From NCBI GenBank assembly GCA_001896885.1, contig MKRJ01000006.1:1-64000 (forward strand): a DNA stretch of 64,000 bases, written 5' to 3'. A program made the position numbers and the translations under genes. Shown piece after piece: positions 19,977 to 28,036 of the stretch (its first letter is position 1; each line of letters opens with the position of its first letter). The DNA comes from Rhizobiales bacterium 65-79 (GTDB taxonomy: Bacteria; Pseudomonadota; Alphaproteobacteria; Rhizobiales; Rhizobiaceae). A model generated the notes under the pieces. It saw only the letters and a program-made list of their open reading frames with translations. It ran no database searches and was not told the origin of the DNA.

Positions 19977-20693
19977 TCATAGCAGCCGCGCCTGAATGGC
20001 GAGGATAGCGGCGTGGTGCTTGTTGATGGCCCCGAGCTTCCGGCTCGCATTGCCCAGATGGTAGTTGACGGCCGAATCCGACAGGCCGAGCTTCGTGCCG
20101 ATGTCCTCCGTCGTCATGCCGGCGGAGGTCCACAGCAGGCACTCGCGCTCGCGCGGGGATAGCGTGGTCGCCACGTCCTGGCGCCAGCCCTTGACGGAAC
20201 GGACGATCTCGTCGTGAAAGCGGACCGCGAACATCTGGATATCGGCCGCGGCATGTCCGACGGCCTCGTCGATTTCGCCGCGCGTCGCCGCGCAGACGGC
20301 GAAAAGGCCGATCTCGCCATCGGGACCGGCGATCGGCACGCAATAGCCTTCCGTGATGCCGAATTCCTTGGCTTCGTAGAAGACCTTGCGCTGCAGCTTG
20401 GGGAAATTCTTCAGGAATCCGCCATGACCCCAGCGGAAGGGCAGTCGCGAGCGGCCGCTGAGCGCCACGACCGGATCGTAGAGCCGGTAGCACCGCTCGA
20501 CATAGCGGCTCACCCATTCGTCGGGATAGTTGGTCCGGAACGTATCTTCCGGCCGCCCGGGGGCGCCGTAGGGCATTCGGGCCATCAGATAGGCGTAGTT
20601 CTCGAGCCCCAGGGACCTGACGAAGGCATCCGCGGTCTCGAGCGCATGTCCCCCCGAGGCCCGGCGTTCCAACAGTGCCGCGCTGCCATGCAT
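19977..20693 (-). CDS. LuxR-type AHL-responsive transcriptional regulator (solo)
   Basis: 238 aa: N-terminal autoinducer-binding domain and C-terminal LuxR HTH. All six residues invariant in AHL-binding LuxR proteins occur at the canonical spacing (Trp60, Tyr64, Asp73, Pro74, Trp88, Gly116, each +3 relative to TraR numbering), as do the three HTH invariants (Glu182, Leu186, Gly192). This strongly suggests true acyl-homoserine-lactone binding. No luxI synthase is present in the window, so it is a 'solo' here. It is divergent from the Liv-type operon with the fused hydrolase, across 158 bp containing two similar candidate operator sites. The obvious inference is that it controls that operon in response to exogenous AHL. 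Confidence 0.88.
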   Translation of the reverse strand: MHGSAALLERRASGGHALETADAFVRSLGLENYAYLMARMPYGAPGRPEDTFRTNYPDEWVSRYVERCYRLYDPVVALSGRSRLPFRWGHGGFLKNFPKLQRKVFYEAKEFGITEGYCVPIAGPDGEIGLFAVCAATRGEIDEAVGHAAADIQMFAVRFHDEIVRSVKGWRQDVATTLSPRERECLLWTSAGMTTEDIGTKLGLSDSAVNYHLGNASRKLGAINKHHAAILAIQARLL

Positions 20694-20733
20694 CTCGTCC
20701 CGCCTTCCCTAGGAGCGCTGATTGTCGTCAGTC

Positions 20734-20807
20734 GCCAAGTGGCGGATTAGGCCATCGCGGCGCTCTTTTTGCAAGAATTGCCAGTCGTAGACTTATCGCC
20801 GCTTGGC
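20734..20807. promoter_or_regulatory. Paired operator candidates between luxR-type gene and liv operon
   Basis: GCCAAGTGGCG at 20734-20744 on the plus strand (within a CGCCA-N2-TGGCG palindrome, 20733-20744) and GCCAAGCGGCG on the minus strand at 20797-20807 match at 10 of 11 positions. They face each other, 63 bp apart (about six helical turns). Their position between divergent genes suggests regulator binding, presumably by the LuxR protein. Confidence 0.5.
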
Positions 20808-20851
20808 TAGCGTTTCAGCTATCCGCCTGCATCTCCGAGGGAAACGGAACA

Positions 20852-22096
20852 ATGAGAAAGCCAATTCACAACATCCTCCCGGCGGCCGCGCTCGCCTCGG
20901 CCGCCGCGCTCTGCATGATCGGAACCGCTCATGCCGACAAGGTGACGATCGGCGTGCTCGCGCCGCTCACCGGCCCTGCCGCCTCCGACGGGCAGGAATT
21001 CGAACGCGGCGTCAAGTGGGCCGTGGAAGAACAGAATGCGAAGGGCGGCGTCGCCGGCCACACCTTCGAAGTCGACGTCGCCGACGTCAAGGACGGCTCG
21101 GCCGCCAACGTGACGAGCGCGGTCGAACGCCTGCTCGGCACGGATGGCGTCCAGGTGATCCTTACCGGCTATGCCAGCCTGTCGATGTTCGAAACCGACC
21201 TCATGAAAGAAGCGGACATGCCGTATCTTTCAGCCGGTCCGTCGCCGCAATTCGCAAAGATCGTGACCAAGGATCCCGACAGCTACTGGTGCTGCTGGTC
21301 CTATACCGCCGATTTCAAGGGCTACGTCACCGACGTGCTGCCGACGGTCGAAGGGCTGGCCAAGGACGGGGCGATCACGCTTCGCAACAAGAAGGTCGCT
21401 GTCATCTCCTCCGACAATCCCTATTCGAAGGGCATATCGGAAGGCATGAAGCCGCTCTTCAAGGCGGCCGGCTGGACGATCACAGTCGACGAAATGGTAC
21501 CCTACGGCGAAGTCAACGACTGGAGCGCCATCCTCGCCAAGGTCAGGCAGGATCCGCCGGATCTCGTCATAAACGCCGATTACCTGCCCGGCAATTCGGC
21601 CCTGTTCCTGAAGCAGTTCCTGCAGAAACCGACCAACAGCCTCGTATTCCTGCAGTACGCCCCGTCGGTGCCGGAGTTCGTCAAGCTGACCGGCGAGCAG
21701 TCGAACGGCGTTCTCTACGACCTGATCGGCGGGCCGCTCGACTCGCCGAAATGGCCGCGCGCCCAGACGCTCCTGAAGGGATTCAAGGACAAATACGGCG
21801 TCGATTCCGGCGCCTATGGCGTCGGCCTCTATGAAATGACGAACCTTTACTTCAAGGCGCTCGCGGAAGTCGGCGATCCGACCAAGCACGAGGAAATCGG
21901 CAAGGCGATCGGCAGGATGCAGGTCGATTCGGTAGCCGGGCCCATCGCCTTCGATCCGAAGACGCATGTGGCGCTTCAGGACGACGATCACGTCCCGGTC
22001 TCGTTCTGGCAGATCTGGGACGGCAAGCGCATCCTGGTCAAGCCCGACAAATATGCCGCCGCCAAGTTCAGGCTGCCGCCCTGGATGTCGAAATAG
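20852..22096 (+). CDS. Periplasmic binding protein of a Liv-type ABC importer
   Basis: 414 aa with a Sec signal peptide (1-28, ending AHAD). It has the type I periplasmic-binding fold of the LivK/amide-binding family: VTIGVLAPLTGPAASDGQEFERG at the mature N terminus, then LTGYASLSMF, PYLSAGPSPQFAKI and VAVISSDNPYSKGI. It captures the substrate for the following LivGFHM-like proteins. The start is at 20852, after GAGG; the open frame extends further upstream without a sensible start. It is the first gene of the operon, divergent from the LuxR regulator. The ligand is unknown; given the context it may be an acyl-homoserine lactone or a breakdown product rather than a branched-chain amino acid. 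Confidence 0.87.
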   Translation: MRKPIHNILPAAALASAAALCMIGTAHADKVTIGVLAPLTGPAASDGQEFERGVKWAVEEQNAKGGVAGHTFEVDVADVKDGSAANVTSAVERLLGTDGVQVILTGYASLSMFETDLMKEADMPYLSAGPSPQFAKIVTKDPDSYWCCWSYTADFKGYVTDVLPTVEGLAKDGAITLRNKKVAVISSDNPYSKGISEGMKPLFKAAGWTITVDEMVPYGEVNDWSAILAKVRQDPPDLVINADYLPGNSALFLKQFLQKPTNSLVFLQYAPSVPEFVKLTGEQSNGVLYDLIGGPLDSPKWPRAQTLLKGFKDKYGVDSGAYGVGLYEMTNLYFKALAEVGDPTKHEEIGKAIGRMQVDSVAGPIAFDPKTHVALQDDDHVPVSFWQIWDGKRILVKPDKYAAAKFRLPPWMSK

Positions 22097-22173
22097 TCAA
22101 GGCCCATCCCCTCCGTCCGCGAACCGACGCGCGGACGGAGGTCTTCCGTTCCGATATCGACGCGCTGAAAATC

Positions 22174-22944
22174 ATGACCAATGGCGGTCCCGCCGTGACA
22201 CGCGATCCGAACGCGCGTCCCATCTTGGAGGCAAGAGGCCTCGCCAAGTCCTTCGGCGGCATCGTTGCGGTGCGCGGGGTAAGCTTTGCGGTCGCCGAGG
22301 GCGAGATCCTCGGCATTGCCGGACCCAACGGATCGGGCAAGTCGACGCTCTTCAACATCATCACCAACGTGCCCTTTGCCGCTGACGGCGGCGAAACGCT
22401 TTTTCGCGGAGCCAATATCCGACACTGGCCCGGCCATCGGATCGCCCGCGATGGACTGGCCCGCACGTTTCAGCGCGAGAGCGTGTTCGCCGGCCTGAGC
22501 GCCATCGACAATGTCATGGTGGCGGTCGAGGCTCGCGGAGGCGGCGGTGACCTGAAGACGCGCGAGAGGGTCGCGGGGGAGGCGCTCGACATCGCCGGCT
22601 ACCCCGCCACCATGCACAACATGATCGCCGGCGCGCTGCCCGTCTTCTACCGCAAGCTCGTCATGGTCGCCGCCGCGATTGCGCTGAAGCCCGTGCTGCT
22701 CCTTCTCGACGAGCCGGCCTCCAGCCTCACGCCGCCCGAGATCGAGCGAATCCGCAAGCTCATCCTGAAGCTGCGCAAATCGGGCATGACGATCCTCCTT
22801 ATCGAGCATGTGCTGTCGCTTCTCACCAGCGTGTCGGACCGGCTGATGGTGCTCGACCAGGGCTCGGTCATCGCGGAAGGAACCCCGTCCCAGGTGATCG
22901 CCAATCCGCGCGTCGTCGAGGCCTATCTCGGAGGCTCGGCATGA
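22174..22944 (+). CDS. LivG-like ABC ATPase with degenerate signature motif
   Basis: 256 aa ATP-binding subunit. Walker A GPNGSGKST (50-58), Q-loop Gln100, Walker B LLLLDEPASSL (Asp179-Glu180) and the switch His in LLIEHVLSLL are intact. In contrast, the ABC signature that normally reads LSxGQ/LPYGRQ is LPVFYRK (155-161), lacking the key glycine, so one of the two ATP sites of the LivG/LivF dimer is probably non-canonical. ATG start used; the next ATPase gene overlaps by 4 bp. It follows the binding-protein gene after 77 bp that contains no gene. Confidence 0.88.
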   Translation: MTNGGPAVTRDPNARPILEARGLAKSFGGIVAVRGVSFAVAEGEILGIAGPNGSGKSTLFNIITNVPFAADGGETLFRGANIRHWPGHRIARDGLARTFQRESVFAGLSAIDNVMVAVEARGGGGDLKTRERVAGEALDIAGYPATMHNMIAGALPVFYRKLVMVAAAIALKPVLLLLDEPASSLTPPEIERIRKLILKLRKSGMTILLIEHVLSLLTSVSDRLMVLDQGSVIAEGTPSQVIANPRVVEAYLGGSA

Positions 22945-23732
22945 GCACCGTACCTCTCCTCGAACTGCAGCACCTGTCCGGAGGCTACGAGCCGGTGCAA
23001 ATCTTCCGCGACGTCGACCTCGTCATCGCCCATGGCACGAGCACCGGCCTCTTCGGCCCGAACGGCCACGGCAAGACCACGCTGCTCCGCACCGTCTCGG
23101 GCGTCATCGATCCATGGAGCGGCAACATCCTCTTCGAGGGAAAGCAGCTCAACCGGCCGGGCGAGCGCGGCCGCCGGCGCTCGCGCAACCTGAACTATGA
23201 CGTCTTCACGCGTCGCCGCATGAACCCGAAGAATGTGGCGCGTGCGGGACTGATCCATGTGGCGCAGGGCAACCTGCTTTATCGCGAGCTCACCGTGCGC
23301 GAGACGCTCGGCATCGCGCCGATCGCGGCAAGAGGCCGCGGCGAGCCGGGCGATTTGACGGAGAAGGCGCTCCGGCTCTTTCCGCGGCTGAGCGAGCGCA
23401 TGAACCAGAAGGTGCGGTTTCTCTCGGGCGGGGAGCGGCAGATGCTGTCGGTCGCCTGCGGCCTCATCGCCGCGCCCAGGCTCCTGATCCTCGACGAGCC
23501 GACGCTGGGGCTTTCGCCGAAGCTGCGCCGCGAGCTTGCGGATGCGATCCAAGCGATCAAGGCGGATGGCGTGCCGCTCATCATCGTCGACCAGGACGTC
23601 GATTTCCTGAAGAGCCTGATCGAGACCCTCTATCTCTTCGACCACGGTCGCATCTCCGGCCGCATCGAGCGCGCCGACATGCCTTCGCACGAAGAGATCA
23701 TGAGGATGCTGTTCGGGGAGGTGCATTCGTGA
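22941..23732 (+). CDS. LivF-like ABC ATPase
   Basis: 263 aa. Walker A FGPNGHGKTT (38-47), canonical signature LSGGERQMLS (161-170) and Walker B LLILDEPTLGLSP. An arginine-rich insertion of about 20 residues (78-98, RRRSRN...RRRMNPKN) is unusual between Walker A and the Q-loop for this family. It pairs with the preceding LivG-like subunit, starts within its stop codon (ATGA) and is followed by a GTG start that overlaps its own stop, so the five-gene operon is tightly coupled. Confidence 0.88.
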   Translation: MSTVPLLELQHLSGGYEPVQIFRDVDLVIAHGTSTGLFGPNGHGKTTLLRTVSGVIDPWSGNILFEGKQLNRPGERGRRRSRNLNYDVFTRRRMNPKNVARAGLIHVAQGNLLYRELTVRETLGIAPIAARGRGEPGDLTEKALRLFPRLSERMNQKVRFLSGGERQMLSVACGLIAAPRLLILDEPTLGLSPKLRRELADAIQAIKADGVPLIIVDQDVDFLKSLIETLYLFDHGRISGRIERADMPSHEEIMRMLFGEVHS

Positions 23733-24616
23733 CGTTCGAGACCTTCCTCTTCGTGCTTGCCGGAGGACTTGTGCTCGGCGCGCTCTATGCGCTGATGGCG
23801 ACGGGGCTGGCGGTCGTGTGGACGACGCTCGGCATCTTCAACTTCGCTCACGGCGCCTTCATTACCTTCGGCGCCTATCTCGCCTGGCAGGTGAGCCAGA
23901 CGGAGGCTGGCAACGCCGGCTATTTCGCGGGCGCCGCGGCGGCGGTCGCCGGCCTGTTCATCACCGGCGTCATCTTCCATCTGGCCCTTGTCAGGCCGTT
24001 CGAGCGCAAGCCGAATGTCGTGCTCCTGTCGGTCATTACGACACTCGCCGGCGCGACGATCCTGGAGAATGCGATCGACCTTGTCTGGGGGCCGCGCTCC
24101 AAGCAGCTTGCTCCGATGGTGCCGGGCGACGCGACGTTCTTCGGCGTCACGACGTCGAAAAACCAGATCCTCATGATCGTACTCGTCCTCATCATCCTGG
24201 CGGCCGTCGGCGCCTTCCTTCGCTATTCGGCCACCGGTCGCGCCATGCGGGCGGTCGCGCAGAATCGCGAGGCCGCCGAACTGATGGGCCTCGACGTTCC
24301 GAAGCTCTATGCCGGAGCGTTCGGACTTTCGGCGGCGATCGCGGGGCTGGCCGGGCTTTTCGTGGGCTCGATCCACTTCATGACGCCGAGCATGGGCACT
24401 GACCCGCTCATGAAGGCGCTGCTCGTCGTCATCTTCGGCGGCGTCGCACGTTTCACCAGCCCGATATACGCGGCCTTCGTGGTAGGCCTGGTCGAAGCCT
24501 TCTCGACCTACTATGTCGGCCTCTACTGGACGCCCGCCGTCCTCTTCGGCCTGATGATCGTCGTCCTTATCGTCAAGCCGGAAGGCCTGTTCGGCAAATA
24601 CGAGCGCTCGGTCTGA
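23729..24616 (+). CDS. LivH-like ABC permease
   Basis: 295 aa integral membrane protein with about eight helices and the LivH family opening LALYALMATGLAVVWTTLGIFNFAHGAF (read from residue 15 on), followed by RPFERKP, the EAA-like cytoplasmic loop FLRYSATGRAMRAVAQNREAAELMGLDV, and IFGGVARFTSPIYAAF. It forms the transmembrane pore with the next gene product. Starts at GTG 23729 overlapping the livF-like stop; its stop overlaps the next ATG by one base. Confidence 0.9.
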   Translation: MTFETFLFVLAGGLVLGALYALMATGLAVVWTTLGIFNFAHGAFITFGAYLAWQVSQTEAGNAGYFAGAAAAVAGLFITGVIFHLALVRPFERKPNVVLLSVITTLAGATILENAIDLVWGPRSKQLAPMVPGDATFFGVTTSKNQILMIVLVLIILAAVGAFLRYSATGRAMRAVAQNREAAELMGLDVPKLYAGAFGLSAAIAGLAGLFVGSIHFMTPSMGTDPLMKALLVVIFGGVARFTSPIYAAFVVGLVEAFSTYYVGLYWTPAVLFGLMIVVLIVKPEGLFGKYERSV

Positions 24617-26469
24617 TGCGCTACGATCCTCCGTTCCGCAAGAGTACCGGCTTCATTCCGGCCCTGGTGGCGCTCGCCCTCCTCGTCGTCTTCCCGTTCG
24701 TCTTCACCGACACCTATTCGCGCCACCTGATGATCCTGGTCTTCATCTACGCGATCGTGGCAGCGAGCTGGGATCTGAGCCTAGGCTTCGGCGGGCTGGT
24801 GAACTTCGCCCATGTGGCGCTCTTCGCCGTCGGCATGTACACCTACGGCATCCTCGCCAAGACGCTTGGTCTCGATCCCTGGCTCGCCATCCCCGCCGGC
24901 GGGCTGGTCGCCATGGCCTTCGCCGCGGCGATCGCGCTGCCCATCCTCCGGCTCGACGGCATCTACGTCATCCTGGTCACCATCGCCTTCTCGCAGCTCA
25001 TCTACCAGATCGTCATCAGCCAGTCGGACGTGACCGGCGGCACGTCGGGCATGGTGCTTCTGCCCCCGCTGAAGCTCGCCGGGCATTCCTTCGTGCTCAA
25101 CCACAAGATCGGCTACTATTACACCGCGCTCGGCATTTTCGTGGTTTCGACCGCCTGCCTCTACACGATCATCCGCTCGCGGCTCGGGCGTGCCGTCATC
25201 GCGCTGCGCGACAACAAATATTATGCCATGGCGCGTGGCGTCTCGGAGGCGCGTACCCGCCTCGCCGCGCTGGCCGCCAGCGCCTTCTTCGCAGGTGTGG
25301 CCGGCGGCTTCTACGGCTCCTATGTCCGCGTCGCCTCGCCGGACGCCTTCGGCCTCGGCTTCCTCACCCTCATCCTGTCGATCCTGCTTGTCGGCGGAGC
25401 CGGCACGTTGTGGGGTCCGATCGTGGGCGCCTTCGTCATCACGCTTCTTTCCGAGGCGATCGCGGATTACGGGCCATGGCGGAGCATCGCGATCGGCGCG
25501 ATCATCATTCTCATCCTCGTCTTCTATCCGGGTGGACTTTGGGCGGCGGTGCAGGAACTGCGCGAGGGGGTGGACATGGCGCGCACCTCCATGCTGGCGA
25601 GGTGGCGCAGGAACCGCGGCCGTGCCGAGCGCGAAAGGCGACTCGGGACCAGGGAGCAGGTGATTTCGACGCCGCACGGGCTCATTGCCTATGCCGACAG
25701 CGGCGGAGACAAGCCGCCGGTGCTCTTCATCCACGGCAACTCCGCCTGCAAGGAGGCCTTCCAATACCAGTTCGCGGCCCTGCGCGACGATTTCCGTCTG
25801 ATCGCCTTCGACCTGCCGGGCCATGGCGTTTCCGGCAATGGCGAGCCCGAAACCGACTACAACGTCCCGGCCTATGCGGAAGTCGCCGAAAAGGTGCTCG
25901 AGACCTGTGGGGTGAAGAATCCCGTCGTATTCGGCTGGTCGCTCGGCGGGTATGTCGCGCTCGAGCTTTCGGCTCGCGCCGTCGTCAAGGTCCGGGGGCT
26001 CGCCATCGCCGGTACGACGCCACTCAATCTGGTGCCCGACGATTTCGGCGCCGGCTACGACGCAAGCTCACATCTGATCCTCGCCGGCAAGCAGTATTTC
26101 TCTCCCACGGAGGCGCGGGCCTATGCGGGTTCCGCGACCGCGCCCTATTCGGCGACAAGCGCCTTCATGCACCGCAACCTCGGCCGCACCGACGGGCGCG
26201 CACGCGTCTACATGTTCTCGAAGCTTGGCGTCACCGACTGGCCGCGCCAGATGCGCATGCTGCGCGACGGAACCGTCCCTTTCGCCATCCTCAACGGCTC
26301 CGACGATCCGTTCCTCAACCATTCCTATATCCGCGGTCTTCACTATGGCAGCATCTGGACAGGCGCGCCCTTCGACATTGCCGGCGGCAAACATGCGCCC
26401 TTCTTCAACAAGCCCGACGAATTCAATGCCGCCTTTCGTCGTTTCATGCGCGAGGCCTGCGGTTTGTGA
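24616..26469 (+). CDS. LivM-like permease fused to an AidH-like alpha/beta hydrolase
   Basis: 617 aa, about twice the length of a LivM. Residues 1-320 are a complete LivM permease (VNFAHVALFAVGMYTYGILAKT; loop IRSRLGRAVIALRDNKYYAMARGVS; GGAGTLWGPIVGA). A very basic linker (321-345) should be cytoplasmic by the positive-inside rule. Residues 347-617 are an alpha/beta hydrolase: oxyanion motif HGNS (373-376), DLPGHG, nucleophile elbow GWSLGG (Ser442), acid in NGSDDPF (Asp563/564) and His593 in GGKHAPFF. The motifs FGWSLGG, ARTDGRAR-like (RTDGRAR, 524-530) and NGxDxPF match, from memory, the AHL lactonase AidH. Last gene of the operon. No stop or frameshift lies between the halves. Lactonase activity is inference; a general esterase is the alternative. 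Confidence 0.82.
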   Translation: MRYDPPFRKSTGFIPALVALALLVVFPFVFTDTYSRHLMILVFIYAIVAASWDLSLGFGGLVNFAHVALFAVGMYTYGILAKTLGLDPWLAIPAGGLVAMAFAAAIALPILRLDGIYVILVTIAFSQLIYQIVISQSDVTGGTSGMVLLPPLKLAGHSFVLNHKIGYYYTALGIFVVSTACLYTIIRSRLGRAVIALRDNKYYAMARGVSEARTRLAALAASAFFAGVAGGFYGSYVRVASPDAFGLGFLTLILSILLVGGAGTLWGPIVGAFVITLLSEAIADYGPWRSIAIGAIIILILVFYPGGLWAAVQELREGVDMARTSMLARWRRNRGRAERERRLGTREQVISTPHGLIAYADSGGDKPPVLFIHGNSACKEAFQYQFAALRDDFRLIAFDLPGHGVSGNGEPETDYNVPAYAEVAEKVLETCGVKNPVVFGWSLGGYVALELSARAVVKVRGLAIAGTTPLNLVPDDFGAGYDASSHLILAGKQYFSPTEARAYAGSATAPYSATSAFMHRNLGRTDGRARVYMFSKLGVTDWPRQMRMLRDGTVPFAILNGSDDPFLNHSYIRGLHYGSIWTGAPFDIAGGKHAPFFNKPDEFNAAFRRFMREACGL

Positions 26470-26598
26470 ATTCGGCCACAGGCAGAACTGCTCCGACCCC
26501 CATTCCAGAACGCCTGATGGCTATGAGCCTACATCTACAAGCCTCTAAAGGCAGCAGCCTGAAACACCGCATATGGATAAAGCACTTTTGACAGCCGC
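26470..26598. other. Intergenic, convergent operon ends
   Basis: 129 bp between the stop of the permease-hydrolase fusion and the stop of the aldehyde dehydrogenase gene on the opposite strand. Somewhat AT-richer than its surroundings; I see no gene and no clear intrinsic terminator. Confidence 0.6.
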
Positions 26599-28026
26599 TC
26601 ATATCTGCGACACGAACTTGATCTGCAGATAGGCTTCGATGCCTTCGCTGCCGCCCTCGGAGCCCATACCGGAGTCCTTGATGCCGCCGAATGGTGTTTC
26701 CGGCAATCCAAGGCCCATATGGTTGATCGTCACCATGCCGCTCTCGATGGTGGCACCGAGAGCAGCCGCCGTCTTCGTCGAGCCGGTATAGGCATAAGCG
26801 GCCAGACCATAGGGCAGCCGGTTGGCTTCGTGGATTGCGTCATCAAACGACTTGAACGGCACCATGATGGCGAGCGGCCCGAACGGTTCCTCGTTCATGA
26901 CCCGCGACCCCTGCGACGGTTTCACGATCACCGTCGGCTCGAAAAAATAGCCCTTGTTGCCGATGCGCCGGCCGCCGGTACGCACCTCGGCACCGGATTT
27001 CACCGCGTCGGCAACCAACGCGTCCATGGCGTGCAGACGGCGCTCATTGGCCAGCGGCCCCATCGTGGTGCCCTCGGCAAGGCCATCGCCGACTTTCAGC
27101 GACTGCGCCTTCTTGACGAATTCTTCGACGAACGGCTCGAACAACTGCTCCTGCACCAGGAATCGCGTCGGTGAGACGCATACCTGTCCGGCATTGCGGA
27201 ATTTGGCCGCCGACAGAACGTTGACCGCTGATTCCAGATCGGCGTCGCCAAACACGATAGCCGGCGCATGACCGCCCAATTCCATCGTCGCGCGCTTCAT
27301 GTGAAGCCCGGCTAACGCAGCGAGCTGCTTGCCGACAGGCGTCGAGCCCGTGAACGATATCTTGCGAATGTCGGGATGGGCGATGAGGTACTGCGATATT
27401 TCCGACGGCGTGCCGAACGCCAGATTGACGACGCCGGCCGGCGTTCCGGCATCGATGAAGGCCCGGATCAATTCGGATGCCGAGGCCGGGGTCTCCTCCG
27501 GCGCCTTGACGATGATGGAGCACCCCGCAGCCAGCGCCGCGGACAGTTTGCGCACCACCTGATTGATCGGGAAATTCCAGGGCGTGAAGGCCGCGACAGG
27601 GCCTACCGGCTCGCGCAGCGACAGCTGGTAAACGCCTTCCGCACGCGGCGGGATCACGCGACCGTAGGCGCGGCGGCCTTCTTCGGCGAACCACTCGATC
27701 ACATCCGCGGAACTGCGCACCTCCCCGCGGGCCTCGCTCAGGGGCTTGCCCTGTTCGATCGTCATCAGCCGGGCGATGGTTTCTTCCCGCTCCCGCATCA
27801 GCGCGGCGGCCTGCCGCATTACCTTCGAGCGCTCATAGGGCGAAACCTTCCGCCATGTGGCGAAGCCGCCCTTGGCGGCCGCGACCGCTTCGCCGAGATC
27901 GTCGGCCGTCGCATGCGCGACGGCACCCACCACCTCTTCCGTCGCCGGATTGATGACCGGGATCGTCGCACCAGCGGCTGCCGGCCGCCACCGGCCGGCG
28001 ATGTGCAGCAGCGTGTCCTGATACAT
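26599..28026 (-). CDS. NAD(P)-dependent aldehyde dehydrogenase (succinate-semialdehyde DH-like)
   Basis: 475 aa, full length for the family. Catalytic Cys in [14 protein letters not shown], general-base Glu in [11 protein letters not shown], cofactor-binding [12 protein letters not shown] and the ending [14 protein letters not shown]. Closest in feel to succinate-semialdehyde dehydrogenases of the GabD type, which oxidise aldehydes released from amines. ATG 28026 is chosen because TAAGGAG ends 6 bases upstream; an ATG six bases earlier abuts the ribosome site. It is the last gene of the ten-gene minus-strand operon and follows the amidohydrolase by 10 bp. Confidence 0.88.
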   Translation of the reverse strand: MYQDTLLHIAGRWRPAAAGATIPVINPATEEVVGAVAHATADDLGEAVAAAKGGFATWRKVSPYERSKVMRQAAALMREREETIARLMTIEQGKPLSEARGEVRSSADVIEWFAEEGRRAYGRVIPPRAEGVYQLSLREPVGPVAAFTPWNFPINQVVRKLSAALAAGCSIIVKAPEETPASASELIRAFIDAGTPAGVVNLAFGTPSEISQYLIAHPDIRKISFTGSTPVGKQLAALAGLHMKRATMELGGHAPAIVFGDADLESAVNVLSAAKFRNAGQVCVSPTRFLVQEQLFEPFVEEFVKKAQSLKVGDGLAEGTTMGPLANERRLHAMDALVADAVKSGAEVRTGGRRIGNKGYFFEPTVIVKPSQGSRVMNEEPFGPLAIMVPFKSFDDAIHEANRLPYGLAAYAYTGSTKTAAALGATIESGMVTINHMGLGLPETPFGGIKDSGMGSEGGSEGIEAYLQIKFVSQI

Positions 28027-28036
28027 CGACATCTCC

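Noticed and set aside
20852-24616. Calling the liv operon a standard branched-chain amino-acid importer
   Set aside because: The family assignment is sound, but the hydrolase fusion, the LuxR regulator and the odd LivG signature argue against assuming Leu/Ile/Val as substrate.
19977-26469. A luxI-type AHL synthase near the LuxR gene
   Set aside because: No open frame in the region shows a LuxI signature; the regulator is treated as a solo within this window.
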